Below are positions 32,691 to 44,259 of a stretch of DNA of 64,000 nucleotides, piece by piece. The first letter of the stretch is position 1. The number at the start of each line of letters is the position of its first letter. Source of the stretch: Bactrocera neohumeralis (lineage: Eukaryota; Arthropoda; Insecta; Diptera; Tephritidae). The notes under the pieces are model-generated. The model saw only the letters and a program-made list of their open reading frames with translations. It made no database searches and was not told the origin of the DNA. Location of the stretch: assembly GCF_024586455.1 (NCBI RefSeq), contig NC_065922.1, positions 28,950,089 to 29,014,088 on the forward strand. Direction: 5' to 3'. The position numbers and the translations under genes are program-made.

Positions 32691-35433
32691 ATTTTTAAGT
32701 AAATTAGATAAGCTGATCTCCCATAGATTCGACTATCCTAGAAACGAGGCAATCTTACTATTTTAAGCCTCTTTATTATTTTTTGCAACTCGTAATAACG
32801 TTTCTCTAGAGATTATCTCATCTCCGATTGAAGCGTGGCGGCATAAAATTCAGTGACTTCTTTTCATTGCAGAACTGCACCCATATTGTCCGTCGCAATT
32901 CTTTGGGATTATTAAATCATAGGTTCCTTAGCAAGCGGTTCTAAGAAAACCACAAAAGCGACGAGTATTAGCATAGTGGCTCAAAAGAACGAGTTTATAC
33001 TTAATTTTTCACTACTTTTGTATATCTGCATCATAGTCAAATATATATAATGCCTTTTCTCTATCAAATGTCCTAATTTAGTACAGGATTCTTCAATGTA
33101 TCATATTTGTGTACTAAGAGAGAGTTCAGAACTACCTAAAGCAAGATAATTGCTGAGCACCTAAAGGGTAAGAGAGTGCTTGTGTAATACCAATAAAGCT
33201 GGGTGGCTTTAATTTCACTCAGTATTTCGACAAAGCACTACGAATTCCTCAAGTCGCATAAACTTTGTTTATTTAGTCGACTTTTAATAACAAAGAGAAA
33301 CAATATTTTGTCGTAGACTAACCAATGAGTTCTCCTAAGTCCGCCACATGAAATACCATTCCAGTTACTTCAAATTATATTGCAATTTTTATTATATCTT
33401 ATTATGGTAAGTATATATTAAGTATTAATTATTTTAATTGCCAATTTCGTATACATACACATATATCTCCTTCGTTTTCAGAAATTTTAAGCTCTTGACG
33501 ATATTATTTGCCAAATCCCAACACTCAATAAAACCACTACATAAAATGTCCGCAAACAACAAAACAGTCAAAACACTTCAACCTTGTTGATGATGTTTCA
33601 ACAAATCCTCCAGAGAAGTGCCATCACTTTGCTTACACGAAACGTTGCAATCATAAATTCCATGCCAAGCCAGCCACCAGCACGAGTAGAGTATCAAGGA
33701 AGAATTGGAGGAGAGGAAACATCGACATCGACAACGACAACGCACGGCGAACGCGAAGTGAAAAGCCACAGATTAGAAAAATGATGTCAATTTTCGAAAG
33801 CGGCTTACGTCAGCACCTTTAGATTGCCTTTTGTGCTGTCAAAGAGATCACCAGCAACAAACATCAACCATCAACCAACAGGCAACAACAAGCAAACGAA
33901 GGACCAGCAGCGCAGCTTATTATGAAGCCTTTGGCTGCATTAACCGGGTGCAGGCGGTCTATACATGTATTACACAACTACAGGCATACATATGCACACA
34001 TACATATATATATATATACTTTTATATACATATACATACACACTTACACATCTATTACTGCAAGTGTTTGACCCAAAATACAGGCGACGTGTAGCGATTT
34101 CTTGATGAATCGTAGCCAAGGCATCGAAGCTCTTTACGGTGGTGGGAAGGAAATGGGGGTGCGTGGGGCATCAGCTTCGATAATACCATGAAATGCGGGC
34201 GCTGAGTGCGTGGCGGGAGTGGCACTCAACAAAACGGCAACTCTGCGTTGCACGAAAAGTGCAGAGCTCAACGAAAATGACAAGTGTTTCCGTTACTGCG
34301 GTGGAAGCTGGCTGCTGGCTGTTGCTTGCCTGCTTATTGGCTGGCAGCTTGGCTGCTATTGCCGCCGCAACGACATAAGATGACACCAAATTCCATAAAT
34401 GCAATTCGATGAGAAAGCAACTAGCTACAAGAAGAGGAAGAGCGCCGTTAGTGGCGATTTTGCCGCGAGAAAAATGGGAAGAAGTGTCAAAGGCTGCAAT
34501 ATCGAAGCAGCTTATTAAAACGAAGCTCCCTTCCAAGATTTTTTGATTGGTGTGAGCAGCATAATTTCGGTGGCACCAGCAAACTTCACCACCTGACCGG
34601 TTGCTTGTAAGATTTTTGAGCAATTGAAAGTGAATTGAAAGCGTTGTTGCAGCACTGATTCCTTGCACTGGTGGTGGCGAATTGTTCAACCAGCAGCAAT
34701 GAAGTGATCAGCTAAAAACTCGGTAGGTGGAGGCGTGCACATTTTGCGCTCTCATTCACTTTTGTTCTCTTGAATGCGTTTTCTTCTTTTATTTGTGTGC
34801 TTTTGTGTGAAGCTCATAGAGCATATTGCTCGGTGTGAGATGTACAGTTGTGCTCGTGCACTATCTATTGGCTTGAGTGCAGTGCTTAAATATTTCATTC
34901 GCTCGTTAGAACGTTAGAATAGCTAACGTTAATGCTGAGCATGCAATTGATGTCAAGTGTGCGAGGAAAAAGTTAAGTCACTAAATTCGTGAGTCAACGT
35001 CTTTTGAAGTGGAAATGAATAACATATTGAGTGAAAAGCAATGGAAGTGCCAGTGAATGGCATAAGTATGCTGAAGTTGGTTGTTTGTTGCTGCTACTGC
35101 CTGCCTTGCACTGGAAGAAATCAATTATAAGCAGATAATGCGCCGCCTCTTCTTCTCCTTCTTAGTGTTGTATGATGAGTTTATGTGACTTAATCTGAGT
35201 TCGAAATAATACTCCTATGTTTTAAGTTGCATTTGTAAACATTTATGTTTTTTCAGAATTTGTGAAGAACCAGCAGACGACTCTTCAGCTTGAAAAAAAT
35301 AATTGATTTTGCACATATCTAATACAGACATAACTAGTGAGATGCCTGGTTTCGGCTTATGCTGACTATTCATGTGGCTCAGTCAAAATTAAATGCGTTT
35401 TTCAAAAAAGAGTGTTTTTTTAAGTTTTGACAT
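32691..35433. other. Unique-looking stretch; no defensible exon
   Basis: 33560-34990 is less AT-rich and holds the longest frame of the window, 172 codons on the minus strand at 34171-34689, but it carries no motif, overlaps a 61-codon plus-strand frame, and I cannot support it as a gene. ATATAC/CATA simple sequence lies at 33985-34045. A perfect 8-bp stem, AACGTTAG...CTAACGTT, is at 34910-34930. Confidence 0.4.
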
Positions 35434-35435
35434 TA

Positions 35436-36357
35436 CGTGGGTTGCCCTTTATATTTAGAAATTTGGCAATACTAGGGTTACAATTTGGAAGCTCACAACT
35501 TAACTGAGTAAATTTTGACATAAGAGCGCTATTTTTGTTGTTTACAGTAACTTAAAATATTCTTTTTGACGAAAAAATGGAATTAAAAGCCGAATATTTT
35601 TTACAACTTTCGACGTGGAATAACTCAGCAACAGTCCATCGATGAACTTAATTTTTGACGATGAAGATCCATCAAGGACCAGTGTTTAGCGATGGTATTT
35701 TGAATTGAATCAATATCGTTGTTGTTGTTCCGGTGACTATTGATGCTTTGCGCAAATTTTATTGCAGGCTCGTCTAGTGACCTAACGTGAGATTAGTTGT
35801 CTCAATTAGTGGGCATTAGTGGGACTAGCATACATTCAATATTGCATGAACTTTTGACTGTAAAAACATTTTTTCGCTTTGGATCCCACACAATTTGTTG
35901 CCACTTGATAGCGGTGCTTCGAAACAGACTTATGAAATTGTGGATTTATGCATATGGGCCTGAAAATAAACAGCAGTCGATTGTATGTATTCATCAAAAC
36001 TTATTTGCGAAAGGTGTGTGCACGGTTTGAACCGCACAAATTGACTGACGACCAAAAATTGCTCAGAATCCAACATTCGAAAGACGATTATTTGACCAAA
36101 AATCACATTCCCCATTCCCCGTATTCACCTGATATGGCACCGTGCGACTTCTTCCTTTTCGGAATAATGCATTTGACCATAAAAGGAAAGCGTTATGCAG
36201 ACGTAGAGCCCATTCAAAAGGCTTGCACCGGCATACTGGCGGCCATACCGGCCAATGAGCTAAAACACTCGTTCGACATGCTTTTGGAAAAAAAATGATT
36301 TTGCCGATGAAACCATTTGTTCTGTTTTTTTTAAGTAAAAGAGAACTTTGGACCTTG
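35436..36357 (+). mobile_element. Composite mariner: left part family B, right part family C
   Basis: TA is present on both sides (35434-35435 and 36358-36359). The left end CGTGGGTTGCCCTTTATATT and the first 550 bases belong to family B: MELKAEYF at 35578, IDELNFIFDDED in another frame, VGISGTSIHSILHELLTVK at 35807-35863, and WIYAYGPENKQQSIV at 35942-35986. From about 36000 the sequence is family C: KVCARFEPHKLTDDQKLLRI, the deletion joint HSKDDYLTKNHI, then SPYSPDMAPCDFFLF (third catalytic box) and IQKACTGILAAIPANELKHS. The right end, complement CAAGGTCCAAAGTTCTCTTT, is a family C terminus and does not pair with the left end. The transposase is dead through stops, shifts and missing boxes. 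Confidence 0.8.
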
Positions 36358-36359
36358 TA

Positions 36360-36740
36360 TAAAAGACAATCTACGTATTATCTCAAAACTATAGAGTATA
36401 TTCGAAATCTGTAAATTGTTTCTGATTCTTAAATCATCTTGATAGTATTAAACTTGAAGTTTTTTGAAATGTTTTTTTGGGATTTTTTTGTTTAAAAAAG
36501 AGCAAATACTATAAAGAAGATTGGCGACTCACAGTCCATGTTGGTTCAACAGTTCTTTGAAGCGCTGACACTGACCTTGTTTTTAACCATATCATCAAAA
36601 ATAGCACTCACCGAAACATAAGCAAACCATAAAACTCAAAATCTATGGCTTAATCGAAGCCACAATTTCCTTCCCTGGGTGAACTCATTCATTTTAAAAC
36701 CTTATATTATGTAGCTTTGACGAGTCGGAATTGAAATATT
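36360..36740. other. AT-rich DNA, nothing recognised
   Basis: No frame or repeat copy was identified. Confidence 0.4.
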
Positions 36741-36869
36741 GTATTTGTTGTTGTAGCGGCAGAAAACCGTCCTCCACTAATTTCGAGGAATGGTGCCGAG
36801 TTGACAGACCCTGACGGCAAAAAATCCCTGCCCGTTCGGGGTACTTAGAAATGATTGTCGTGGAAACGA
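36741..36869 (-). mobile_element. Short retroposon R6, copy a, antisense
   Basis: On the minus strand it runs from TTTCCACGACAATC to a tail GCCGCTACAACAAC. It shares CCACGACARTC, CTGTCAACTYGG and CTGCCRCTACAACAAC with the 41128-41219 copy, and keeps an extra block (CACCATTCCTCGAAATTAG) that the other lacks. It is non-coding. It could be a SINE or the 3' end of a LINE with a CAA tail. Confidence 0.6.
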
Positions 36870-37029
36870 TCATATATAATCTTCAGCGTGCTTCGTTCTA
36901 ATGACTCAAAATCGCTTTAATTACTTGATTCAAGTATGATAAGGTATAAATATATATTGCATAAAGACATTTTTTTATTTGACAATCTCTCTTTATATAT
37001 TTATAAGGGCTGTTATTAGTTCTTTAGAA

Positions 37030-38712
37030 ATTTGACTCAAACCAAGGCATGTTTTTTTTCAAACATCTTGACGTCGACACGATTTTAGAAATTATTGAAT
37101 ATACCATATTCCGTTTGATGACAGCGATGATACTTATATTGAAAGTGATGGGATTGCGAAAACATATCGAGCCGTAATAATAACAGAATACTGAAACATT
37201 ATTTGGATGATATATTACAAGACGAAAACGCGGAGGATACGAGTATTGCAGTGGCAACCAAAACAGTGATGAAATTGAGGAAATACACGACTTCATGTCC
37301 ACTAACAACAGTTCACGCAGTAATATTGAGCCTAATCTTTACTGGAAGCTAAAGCAACATGAAACAAGAAAAAATTTTGGAATCATTTACAGGTACAATG
37401 CCTACAGAATATTCTCTCTCACTTATTGACGCTATTACGGAAGATATAGTATATGCTACCGAAAAGCACAAATTTTTAAATTTGAAGAAAGGTGAGTTTT
37501 ATGCTTTTATTGCTACCAACTTTTTTATGGGCTACAACAAACTTCCACTTTCAAAGGATTATTGGAGAATAAGTGAAGATTTTTGCTTGCCAATTATTAG
37601 TAAGAGTACGACTGAAAATAGGTTTAATGAAATTTTGAGTAACTTACATGTTAACGACAATTCGATGATACCCGAAGATAATATGGATGGACTTTACAAA
37701 CTTCGCTCTATGATGGCTTAAATAAAAAAAAAAAAAATGTACATTTATACGATGGAACTCGTCAATTTTCGTGGATGAATCGCTGATACTATTTAAAAAC
37801 GAAATGTTATAATACAGTGTCCAATAAAGCATATTAAATGAGGATATAAAGTGTGGTGCTTGGCTGACCAACATGGTTACTTAAAAAACTCTCCGTCTAT
37901 GAAGACAAGCATGACAAATTGGAAAACAAGTACGCTGGATTTATTCTTGGAAAAAGAGTCGAGTTATCAATGACTGAAGACAAATAGGGAAAACATAAAA
38001 TGTTTTTTTTTTTGCACAAGTTCATCTTCTTGAAAAACTAAAAACGGAAAGAGTTTTAGCTTGTGGTACTATTCGTGGCAACCGAAAAGGAAATCCTAAA
38101 AACTTAATTGTTGATAAGTAAATGAAAGGAAGAGTTAGCGATTTTAGATTATCCTTAACTGAATGAGCGATATGCTTGGCGTCCAATTTCCATGGATCTG
38201 AATCTGCGACCGTTCCATGAAGATATCAAAAAGTCATTGTCGATGATGTTAATTGTCCAATAGTTTTAAAGATTATAATTCATTTATGGGTGGAGTTGAT
38301 CATGCTTATCAACTGCGAATTGCTAATGACCCTGACAGTAAATTTAAAAGTGATGGAAACGAATTTTTTGGGTACTGCTGGAAATTACATTCGTCAATAG
38401 CTATGTGTTTTACTGTTAATCGATTGAGAAATGCCTTTAGAATTCAAGGCATATGTTAGTTAAGAGTTGATGCCCCAAAAAGATGTCAACTTGGAACGGA
38501 AAAACTTGCAATCTAAAGCAACGATAGTTCTCCAGACATTAATTGCAAGACACGTAGATGAGAAAATGAGTTCGTTGAAAAGATGTTCGATTGTGAAATC
38601 TCGCTGTGCATTGGCCCGTTTTCGTTTTATTCAGAAATCTGGCATCATTGATCAATACTTTCGAATAAATTCAAATTTTTCAACAATTCTAAGGTCCTCA
38701 CATAAGTTTTAG
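37030..38712 (+). pseudogene. piggyBac-like transposase relic
   Basis: The open frame 37359-37721 gives the N-terminal half of the DDE_Tnp_1_7 domain: EDIVYATEKHKFLNLKKGEF, NFFMGYNKLPLSKDYWRISE and TENRFNEILSNLHVNDNS. After a stop, other frames continue with VDESLILFK (first acidic region, 37770), PIKHIK and GYKVWCLADQHGY (37823-37880), LGKRVELSMTEDK, then LEKLKTERVLACGTIRGNRK (38027-38090). The block that should hold the second acidic motif (FFDNFFTS) is replaced by FFFAQVH. The third motif is kept in YNSFMGGVDHAYQLR (38274-38318). The C-terminal region continues to 38712 with RHVDEKM. Upstream, 37110-37350 is acidic (DEIEEIHDF), as usual for the N-terminus. Many stops and shifts show it is long dead. 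The TTAA-flanked termini were not found. Confidence 0.8.
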
Positions 38713-38724
38713 TATTATTAATTG

Positions 38725-39670
38725 CCGTTTAATTAAAAATTTAAAATAAATGAAGTAGCAAATACTCAAAAGCACCTGTTACAACAAGCCTAATGTCTCC
38801 TCACTAGTTAATGCATCACTTTCTCCGAGTGTAATTTATGACCAATTGATGTGATTACAGCAACCGCATTACAACAACCACACTCTCATTTAATCATTAC
38901 AAAATCAAACTCAAGCTAAGACGACACGCAGCGAAGTGGCGCAAGGAGACGGCGGGAGGCGGACGGCAGCTACGTGCACAAGTAGTTGCGAAAAACTTTG
39001 AATAATTTAACAAAACAGCGAAATCAACCCAATTGAAAATGATGAGCTGGAAAAATGGGGACACAATGACGCAAAAAACAAGCGCAAAAGCAAAAGTAGT
39101 GAGCACAACACATAATCGAATTGGTGTGAAAGGAAATGCGCGAAAAAAAATGTGAAAAACTGAATAAGCTGTTATGCGCTGTGCTTATGAGCCCTTTTGC
39201 CACTTCGTTGGCGCTGCGACATGCCGCATTTGTGAGCAAAAGTGGCAAGACACAAAATGTAGCTGAGGCAAAAGCTTTTGTCTTTATGCAATTGTTGGCA
39301 CAGCCACTTTGCCACGTAGCAAAAGCCGGCATATGCAGAACGCGGAGGACGGCGTACGGCGCACAGTGTAATGAGCGGTCAAATCCTACGAAAAAAGCCA
39401 TGTTCTTGTGATTTTTTTCCTGACGACACAGGTAAAATTTATTTTTCCAACCAATAGCTAATAAAAATATGAAATATGATTATTAAAAAATGTCTTATGT
39501 CAAAACATGAGATCAATAAAACCGATGTTTGATTTAGACAATGAGGCGTTTTTTCGCTGTCAGAACTTGATTTATACTTTTTTGAATTTTATCAAAAACA
39601 TTGCACTAGAACAAGTTCCAATCGTATAAATTTTTCCCCAAATAATGGCTAAAAAATTAAATTTAGTAGC
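38725..39670. other. Unique-looking DNA
   Basis: Overlapping frames on both strands at 39024-39411 (125 codons minus, 91 plus) mirror each other and have no motif. 38920-38960 and 39330-39370 are GC-richer patches. Confidence 0.4.
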
Positions 39671-39674
39671 GTTG

Positions 39675-40015
39675 AAGTTCACTTTTGGTTGAATGGGAAC
39701 ATTAATTGATGCATTTGGAGTTGTTATTGCGAAATCAAGTGATTATGAACAAAAATCATAGGTTTATACTCTCCAGCGTTAAGCGACCATAATGTTACTG
39801 TCAATGAAGAATGCTAGAGAGCTATGATTTTCGACTTTTTCATGTCTGAATTGGAGGCTGCTGGTGTGAACAATATCCATACTATTTTTTGCGGGGTTAT
39901 GTGAAGGTTGCCGTCTACATACTTAGATAAGACGGATACACTCATGCCTGCATGAACATTCCGCACGTTATTGCTGAGATACGTGAATTGTGCAAAAAGT
40001 AGTCGAGAATTAGGC
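39675..40015 (+). pseudogene. Tc1/mariner relic E1 (GYVK-type)
   Basis: 39665-39705 reads VEVHFWLNGNIN, matching the SDEAHFWLNGYVN box in which the first catalytic aspartate normally sits just before; here the aspartate is gone. SDHNVTVNEE and RAMIFDFFMSELEAAGVNNI (39790-39880) follow in frame. A deletion then joins to LRGYVKVAVYILR (39889-39927), replacing the second box (FQQDGATSHT) and the SPDLTPLDFFLW box. NIPHVIAEIRELCKK ends the similarity. The helix-turn-helix half is absent. It is related to the antisense copies at 47476 and 56790. Confidence 0.65.
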
Positions 40016-41115
40016 CAATTTAAGGTTAATTTTATCAAGACGCTCACAAATGGCAAATTAATTAAAAAACTTAGCCATAACATTGAATTATATGCGTTTT
40101 ATTTCTTCTTGAATTCCACGTGTCTAAAAAACAGCATTTATGATTTAAAAAACTTTTACAAATTCTTGGCACCGACCATTAAGGCACTCAAACTATAAAC
40201 AATCTAAGCTGCGCTCAATTAAACCTACCACTAGTAGTATTTTCTGCATTAGATTGATAAGAGAGAAAGGAAAGACAAGTGCAGGGGATATCTTGTTCAG
40301 CTTCTGGTCGACCTTATTGTGTTTTAAGCCATTCTCAATATTGATTACCTCTTGGTAAAATGCTTTTTTTTATTATAGATAACGGGGATTAACTATAGGT
40401 TCTGCGTAAGGGTTGATGTAGAGGGTTTGTTCTGTACTAAATGCATAAGTTTTAACACAATATCTTAAGTAAAAAGTAAGGCAAATTTTGGTTTTTTGTG
40501 TACTGTTTCCAGATAGTCAATTTTTGAAGGAAAAATTGTAAATATGACAAGCTATAATTTATTTCATGCTGTCAAATATTCATCTAATTAGAACTTCTTT
40601 GCCTCTTAATTTTGCCAATTGATTATATTATACATTATTATAATTTCAGTAAGAACCCACAAGCTATAAATTTTCATGGAAAGAATATTAAAATACGCGT
40701 TTCGGTTTCTGATATTTACAGAGTGATAGTTTCAGTTAAAAGTCATAATGAAACACTCTTCATCGGTAAAATTTTAAGAAAGTTTTTTGAAAAAGCTCAT
40801 CCTGTTCACCATTTTTGCGGGGAAAATGTAACGATGGACTTAGGTAGATGACAACTCTACTTATATAGAACAGCTGTAAACTCTGTACCAAATTTTTTTT
40901 TTAAAGATTCCTCACAGACCCCTTGATCTAGATATAATGATTTTCTCAGTCCTCGCAACACCTTTCATAAGCACAGCACTCTTTCACTGAATTTTGTTTT
41001 AACTCTTAGATCGGATGAAAACGGGTTCCATTCTGATGATTGTTGACTTGTCATGCATTGCATGTGATCTCCATGAATGGGGGATCGGAATTCGCACGTC
41101 TAAGCATGTCTAAAG
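40016..41115. other. No gene recognised
   Basis: The 79-codon frame at 40612-40851 has no known motif. AT-rich throughout. Confidence 0.4.
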
Positions 41116-41127
41116 AGACCTGTTTAC

Positions 41128-41219
41128 CGTTCCCACGACAGTCGGGTCTATGTAACCGGCTTTTTATTCGTTCAAGCACTGTCAACTTGGCCGAATTCTG
41201 CCACTACAACAACAACAAA
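41128..41219 (+). mobile_element. 92-bp retroposon R6, copy b, with 12-bp target duplication
   Basis: The sequence CGTTCCCACGACAGTCGGGT ... CTGCCACTACAACAACAAC is flanked by perfect direct repeats AGACCTGTTTAC at 41116-41127 and 41220-41231. The CAA tail, the length and the target duplication identify a recent target-primed retroposition, either of a SINE or of a 5'-truncated LINE tail. It encodes no protein. Relatives are at 36741-36869 (minus) and 56433-56470. Confidence 0.8.
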
Positions 41220-41231
41220 AGACCTGTTTAC

Positions 41232-43093
41232 GGTACTCCTTTTGAAAAAAACTTCAGTTTTATCGGGACATGGCGAGCAAGAACGCGTTTCACACCCAAA
41301 ATATCCACATTCGAACGGACTCGCGGGAGGAGTCGATCACTCTTACTATCTCTCCAGCACTTGCCTGATTTTTTAATATTTTCATTAGTTGAAGAGGTCG
41401 TCCAGAACGAGGCATGTCTTCAACGATCTCTCGACTGTCTTTGAAGACTTTGTAGCACTCTGGGTTTGTGTTTATGAATCACCGAAAACCTTTTTCAAAA
41501 GGCAATGATTTCGCACACGAAATTTGGTTAGAAATTTCCGCGAGCTTTTTTATCACAATGTATACAAAAATAATAAACCTAACTTTTAATATAGGAGAGA
41601 ATACCACTGTCAATTTATACTCAATTATTTACATAAAGAGTTGGGGGTAAGTAAAAGAAATAGGGTACCTGTACAGTGGTCATTTGACTGCTTGGAGAAA
41701 TTGACAAGAAAGAATTATATGATTAAAAACATTATTCATTCGCAAGGAGTATTTCAAAAGCATAGTAATACATATCTAAACATGATTTGGAAACATTTAA
41801 AAAATCGTTCAAGACTTTTTACAACATTTTTCACCAAATTTGTCACACTGTGCGCCATTGAGCTTCGCAGTTTGTCGCCGGCTAACAGCTGCCAAATGAG
41901 AGTGTAACTTAGCTGCAGGCGAAAATCAACAACAAATTCGATTTGACGCTAGTGGGTACTTATAACTACATATATGTATATATATATGTACATATGTATG
42001 TGTGTGTGTAAGTGTGTGCGCTTTTTAGCCCTGCTGTGCAACACTCGAATTGGCGAAGAAGCTGACGACAGACGATGAGCACTAAGGCTGCGACAGTGCC
42101 AGCTGAGCGGCTTTAAAGTTAGGCAGTGGCAGCGGGAAAGGCGCAAGATGTGAGGGGCGAAAACAGATCACTTTCGAACTGAATGAAGTTGCCACTTAAA
42201 ATGCAAAAACGACATAATTCGAATATCGACGACCTCAATAAGCGAAATGCGTGCGTGTGTGTGCCGTTAGTGTGTGTGTGTGTGTGCGTACTTGCAGTCA
42301 TTTATTCAAAAGCGTGTGAGATGAGCAATTTCGGTTGCTCTTGGCTGCGCATTTTACTTTCTAATAACTTTCTTGGCTTTCGATATTTATGTATGGATAT
42401 TGTGCTTGTATATACGTGTGTGTGAGGGTGTCAGAAAGTGTTTTCTATGCTTGTATATGGTTGTACTCTGCTTGGAGAAGCTGCTTTCTGGTAATATGTA
42501 AATGTTTCTTCTGATATATGTGCAAATGCGGCTACTTTTCACTTTACACACATGCATGTATGTGGTAGTAGTAGTGTCATGATTTATGTGTGCGTTCGAG
42601 TGCTGCTGCTTTTACCGCTATCGTCGTTAGCTGTGCTGTCGCTGTCGCTGTTGCTGCTGCTGCCATTGCAATACAAAAGCACTTATGTTGGCATCAATTT
42701 ATAACATTTTCCACTTATTTTTACTTACTTTAATACTTTGAACATGCAAACACACACATTTACATGGATACATTTGTTTGTTTGTATAAATGTGTATTTA
42801 TATTTTGTCCAATTCACTTGTGTTTGTATGTTGCAGTGGCGTTGTTTGGGAGCCCACACTCATATATTGCTGCTGCAAATCGAGTGTCGAATTTATGGCG
42901 GAAATTTTTTAAAAGGTCCAATAACTCATTTTATTTGGTGTGACTTTCAACAGTTGTTAAACGATTTTCACATTTTACATATAATTTTAGTGAAGTCTTT
43001 GTTTCTGGAATACACTCTGCGGAAAAAGTCCGCGAACTGCTGACCAAACTGCAGAAAGGTATTCGGAAGCTTAGTTTTTCAAAAAAAAAAAAA
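41232..43093. other. Unique-looking DNA with TG/TA microsatellites
   Basis: (TATA/TGTA)n lies at 41965-42020, (TG)n at 42271-42286, and GCTGCT runs at 42600-42665. No coding motif. Confidence 0.45.
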
Positions 43094-43613
43094 CAAGAAA
43101 AAACGTTAACTCCGAAGCTAAATACCCTTCACAGGTGCATTTCTGTTAGAAACTATGTGTTCAGTTTGTATGGAAGCTATATGCTATAGTTAACCGATCT
43201 GAACAATTTCTTCGGAGATTACATTGTTGCCTTAGAAAATAATATATACCAAATTTCGTGAATATATCTTGTCAAATGTGAAAGTTGTCCAAACAAAAAC
43301 TTGATTCCGATCGTTCAGTTTGTATGGCAGCTATATGTTATAGTGGTCCGATATCGGCCGTTCCGACAAATGAGCAGCTTCTTGAAGAGAAAATGACGTT
43401 TGCAAAATTTCAAACCGATATCTTAAAAACTGAGGGACTAGTTCGTATATATACAGACAGACAGACAGACAGACGGACAGACAGACGGACATGGCTAAAT
43501 CGACTCAGTTCGACATACTGATCATTTATATATATACTTTATAGGGTCTCCGACGATTCCTTCTGGGTGTTACAAACTTCGTGACAAACTTAATATACCC
43601 TGTTCAGGGTATA
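43094..43613 (-). mobile_element. Mini-me element M2, near complete
   Basis: On the minus strand the head TATACCCTGAACAGGGTATA is at 43594-43613, followed by GTCACGAAGTTTGTAACACC, the (TA)n tract at 43528-43538, the core CGATTTAGCCATGTCCGTC, the (GTCY)n tract at 43453-43491, TCAGTTTTTAAGATATCGGT and two copies of a CATACAAACTGAA unit 152 bases apart. The tail TTCGGAGTTAACG and TTTTTTCTTGT end at 43094. Length is about 520 bases. No protein is encoded on the sense strand; an antisense frame covers 43285-43521. Confidence 0.85.
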
Positions 43614-43635
43614 AAAAACTAAAACAAAGTCTCCG

Positions 43636-44257
43636 AGCACCTGGAGAGTTAGGACAAACATTTTCGCGCGACGTGTTTCTGTGAGTGAGGAAGCCGAAAA
43701 TGCAGCGTTCGTTAGAGCAGAGGTACGCGATTAAATTCTGTGTGAAACTCGGCGACAGACCTTTTTGGAGTGCCGGGAAAAGGTCGCTGAAGAAGATCGT
43801 GCTGGGTGATCTTGCGACAAACACCGACAATGTGATTCGTGCGCGTAAAGTTTTGAGCTCTAACCATCGACTAAGTATTCGTTTATTAACCCAAATATTA
43901 AATTTATCAAAATCTGTGGTTCATGACATTGTGACGGAGCACTTGTGGAGCGGCGAATGGAAGTGTGTCAAGAAAATTTGAATATGTGTGAAAGTGACCC
44001 CCCAATTTTTGAATAATCTAATCACAGGTGACGCGTCATGTATTTTTGGGTATGATCCCAAAGAAAGGCAAACATTTTGACACGAAAGAGGGAATGCAAG
44101 CAGCATGCACCACGGCTTTCAAGGCTTTCTGGAGAATGCTTTAAGTGACGCTTTCAATGCTTGGAAATCGCGCTGGCAGCGCTGCATCGATGCAGAAGGA
44201 GCCAATTTTGAAATTTTTTAAATCGACTCAGTTCTATTACTTTCCGAACAAACCCTG
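43636..44257 (+). mobile_element. Mariner family A, copy 2: left end lost
   Basis: The right terminus ends at 44257 before TA (44258-44259) with the complement CAGGGTTTGTTCGGAAAGTA, matching the left end of the 14734 copy. Similarity on the left begins inside the element at CACCTGGAGAGTTAGGACAA. ATG 43700 opens MQRSLEQRYAIKFCVKLGDR and the frame runs through RARKVLSSNHRLSIRLLTQI and LNLSKSVVHDIVTEHLW. The region holding all three catalytic boxes is deleted after TGDASCIFGYDP (GDES changed to GDAS). It resumes at KGKHFDTKEGMQAA and ends WKSRWQRCIDAEGANFE. It is dead. Confidence 0.85.
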
Positions 44258-44259
44258 TA

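Noticed and set aside
34171..34689. 172-codon minus-strand frame, the longest in the window
   Set aside because: No motif, no start context or splice evidence, overlapping frames on the other strand, and composition that fits chance in a GC-richer patch.
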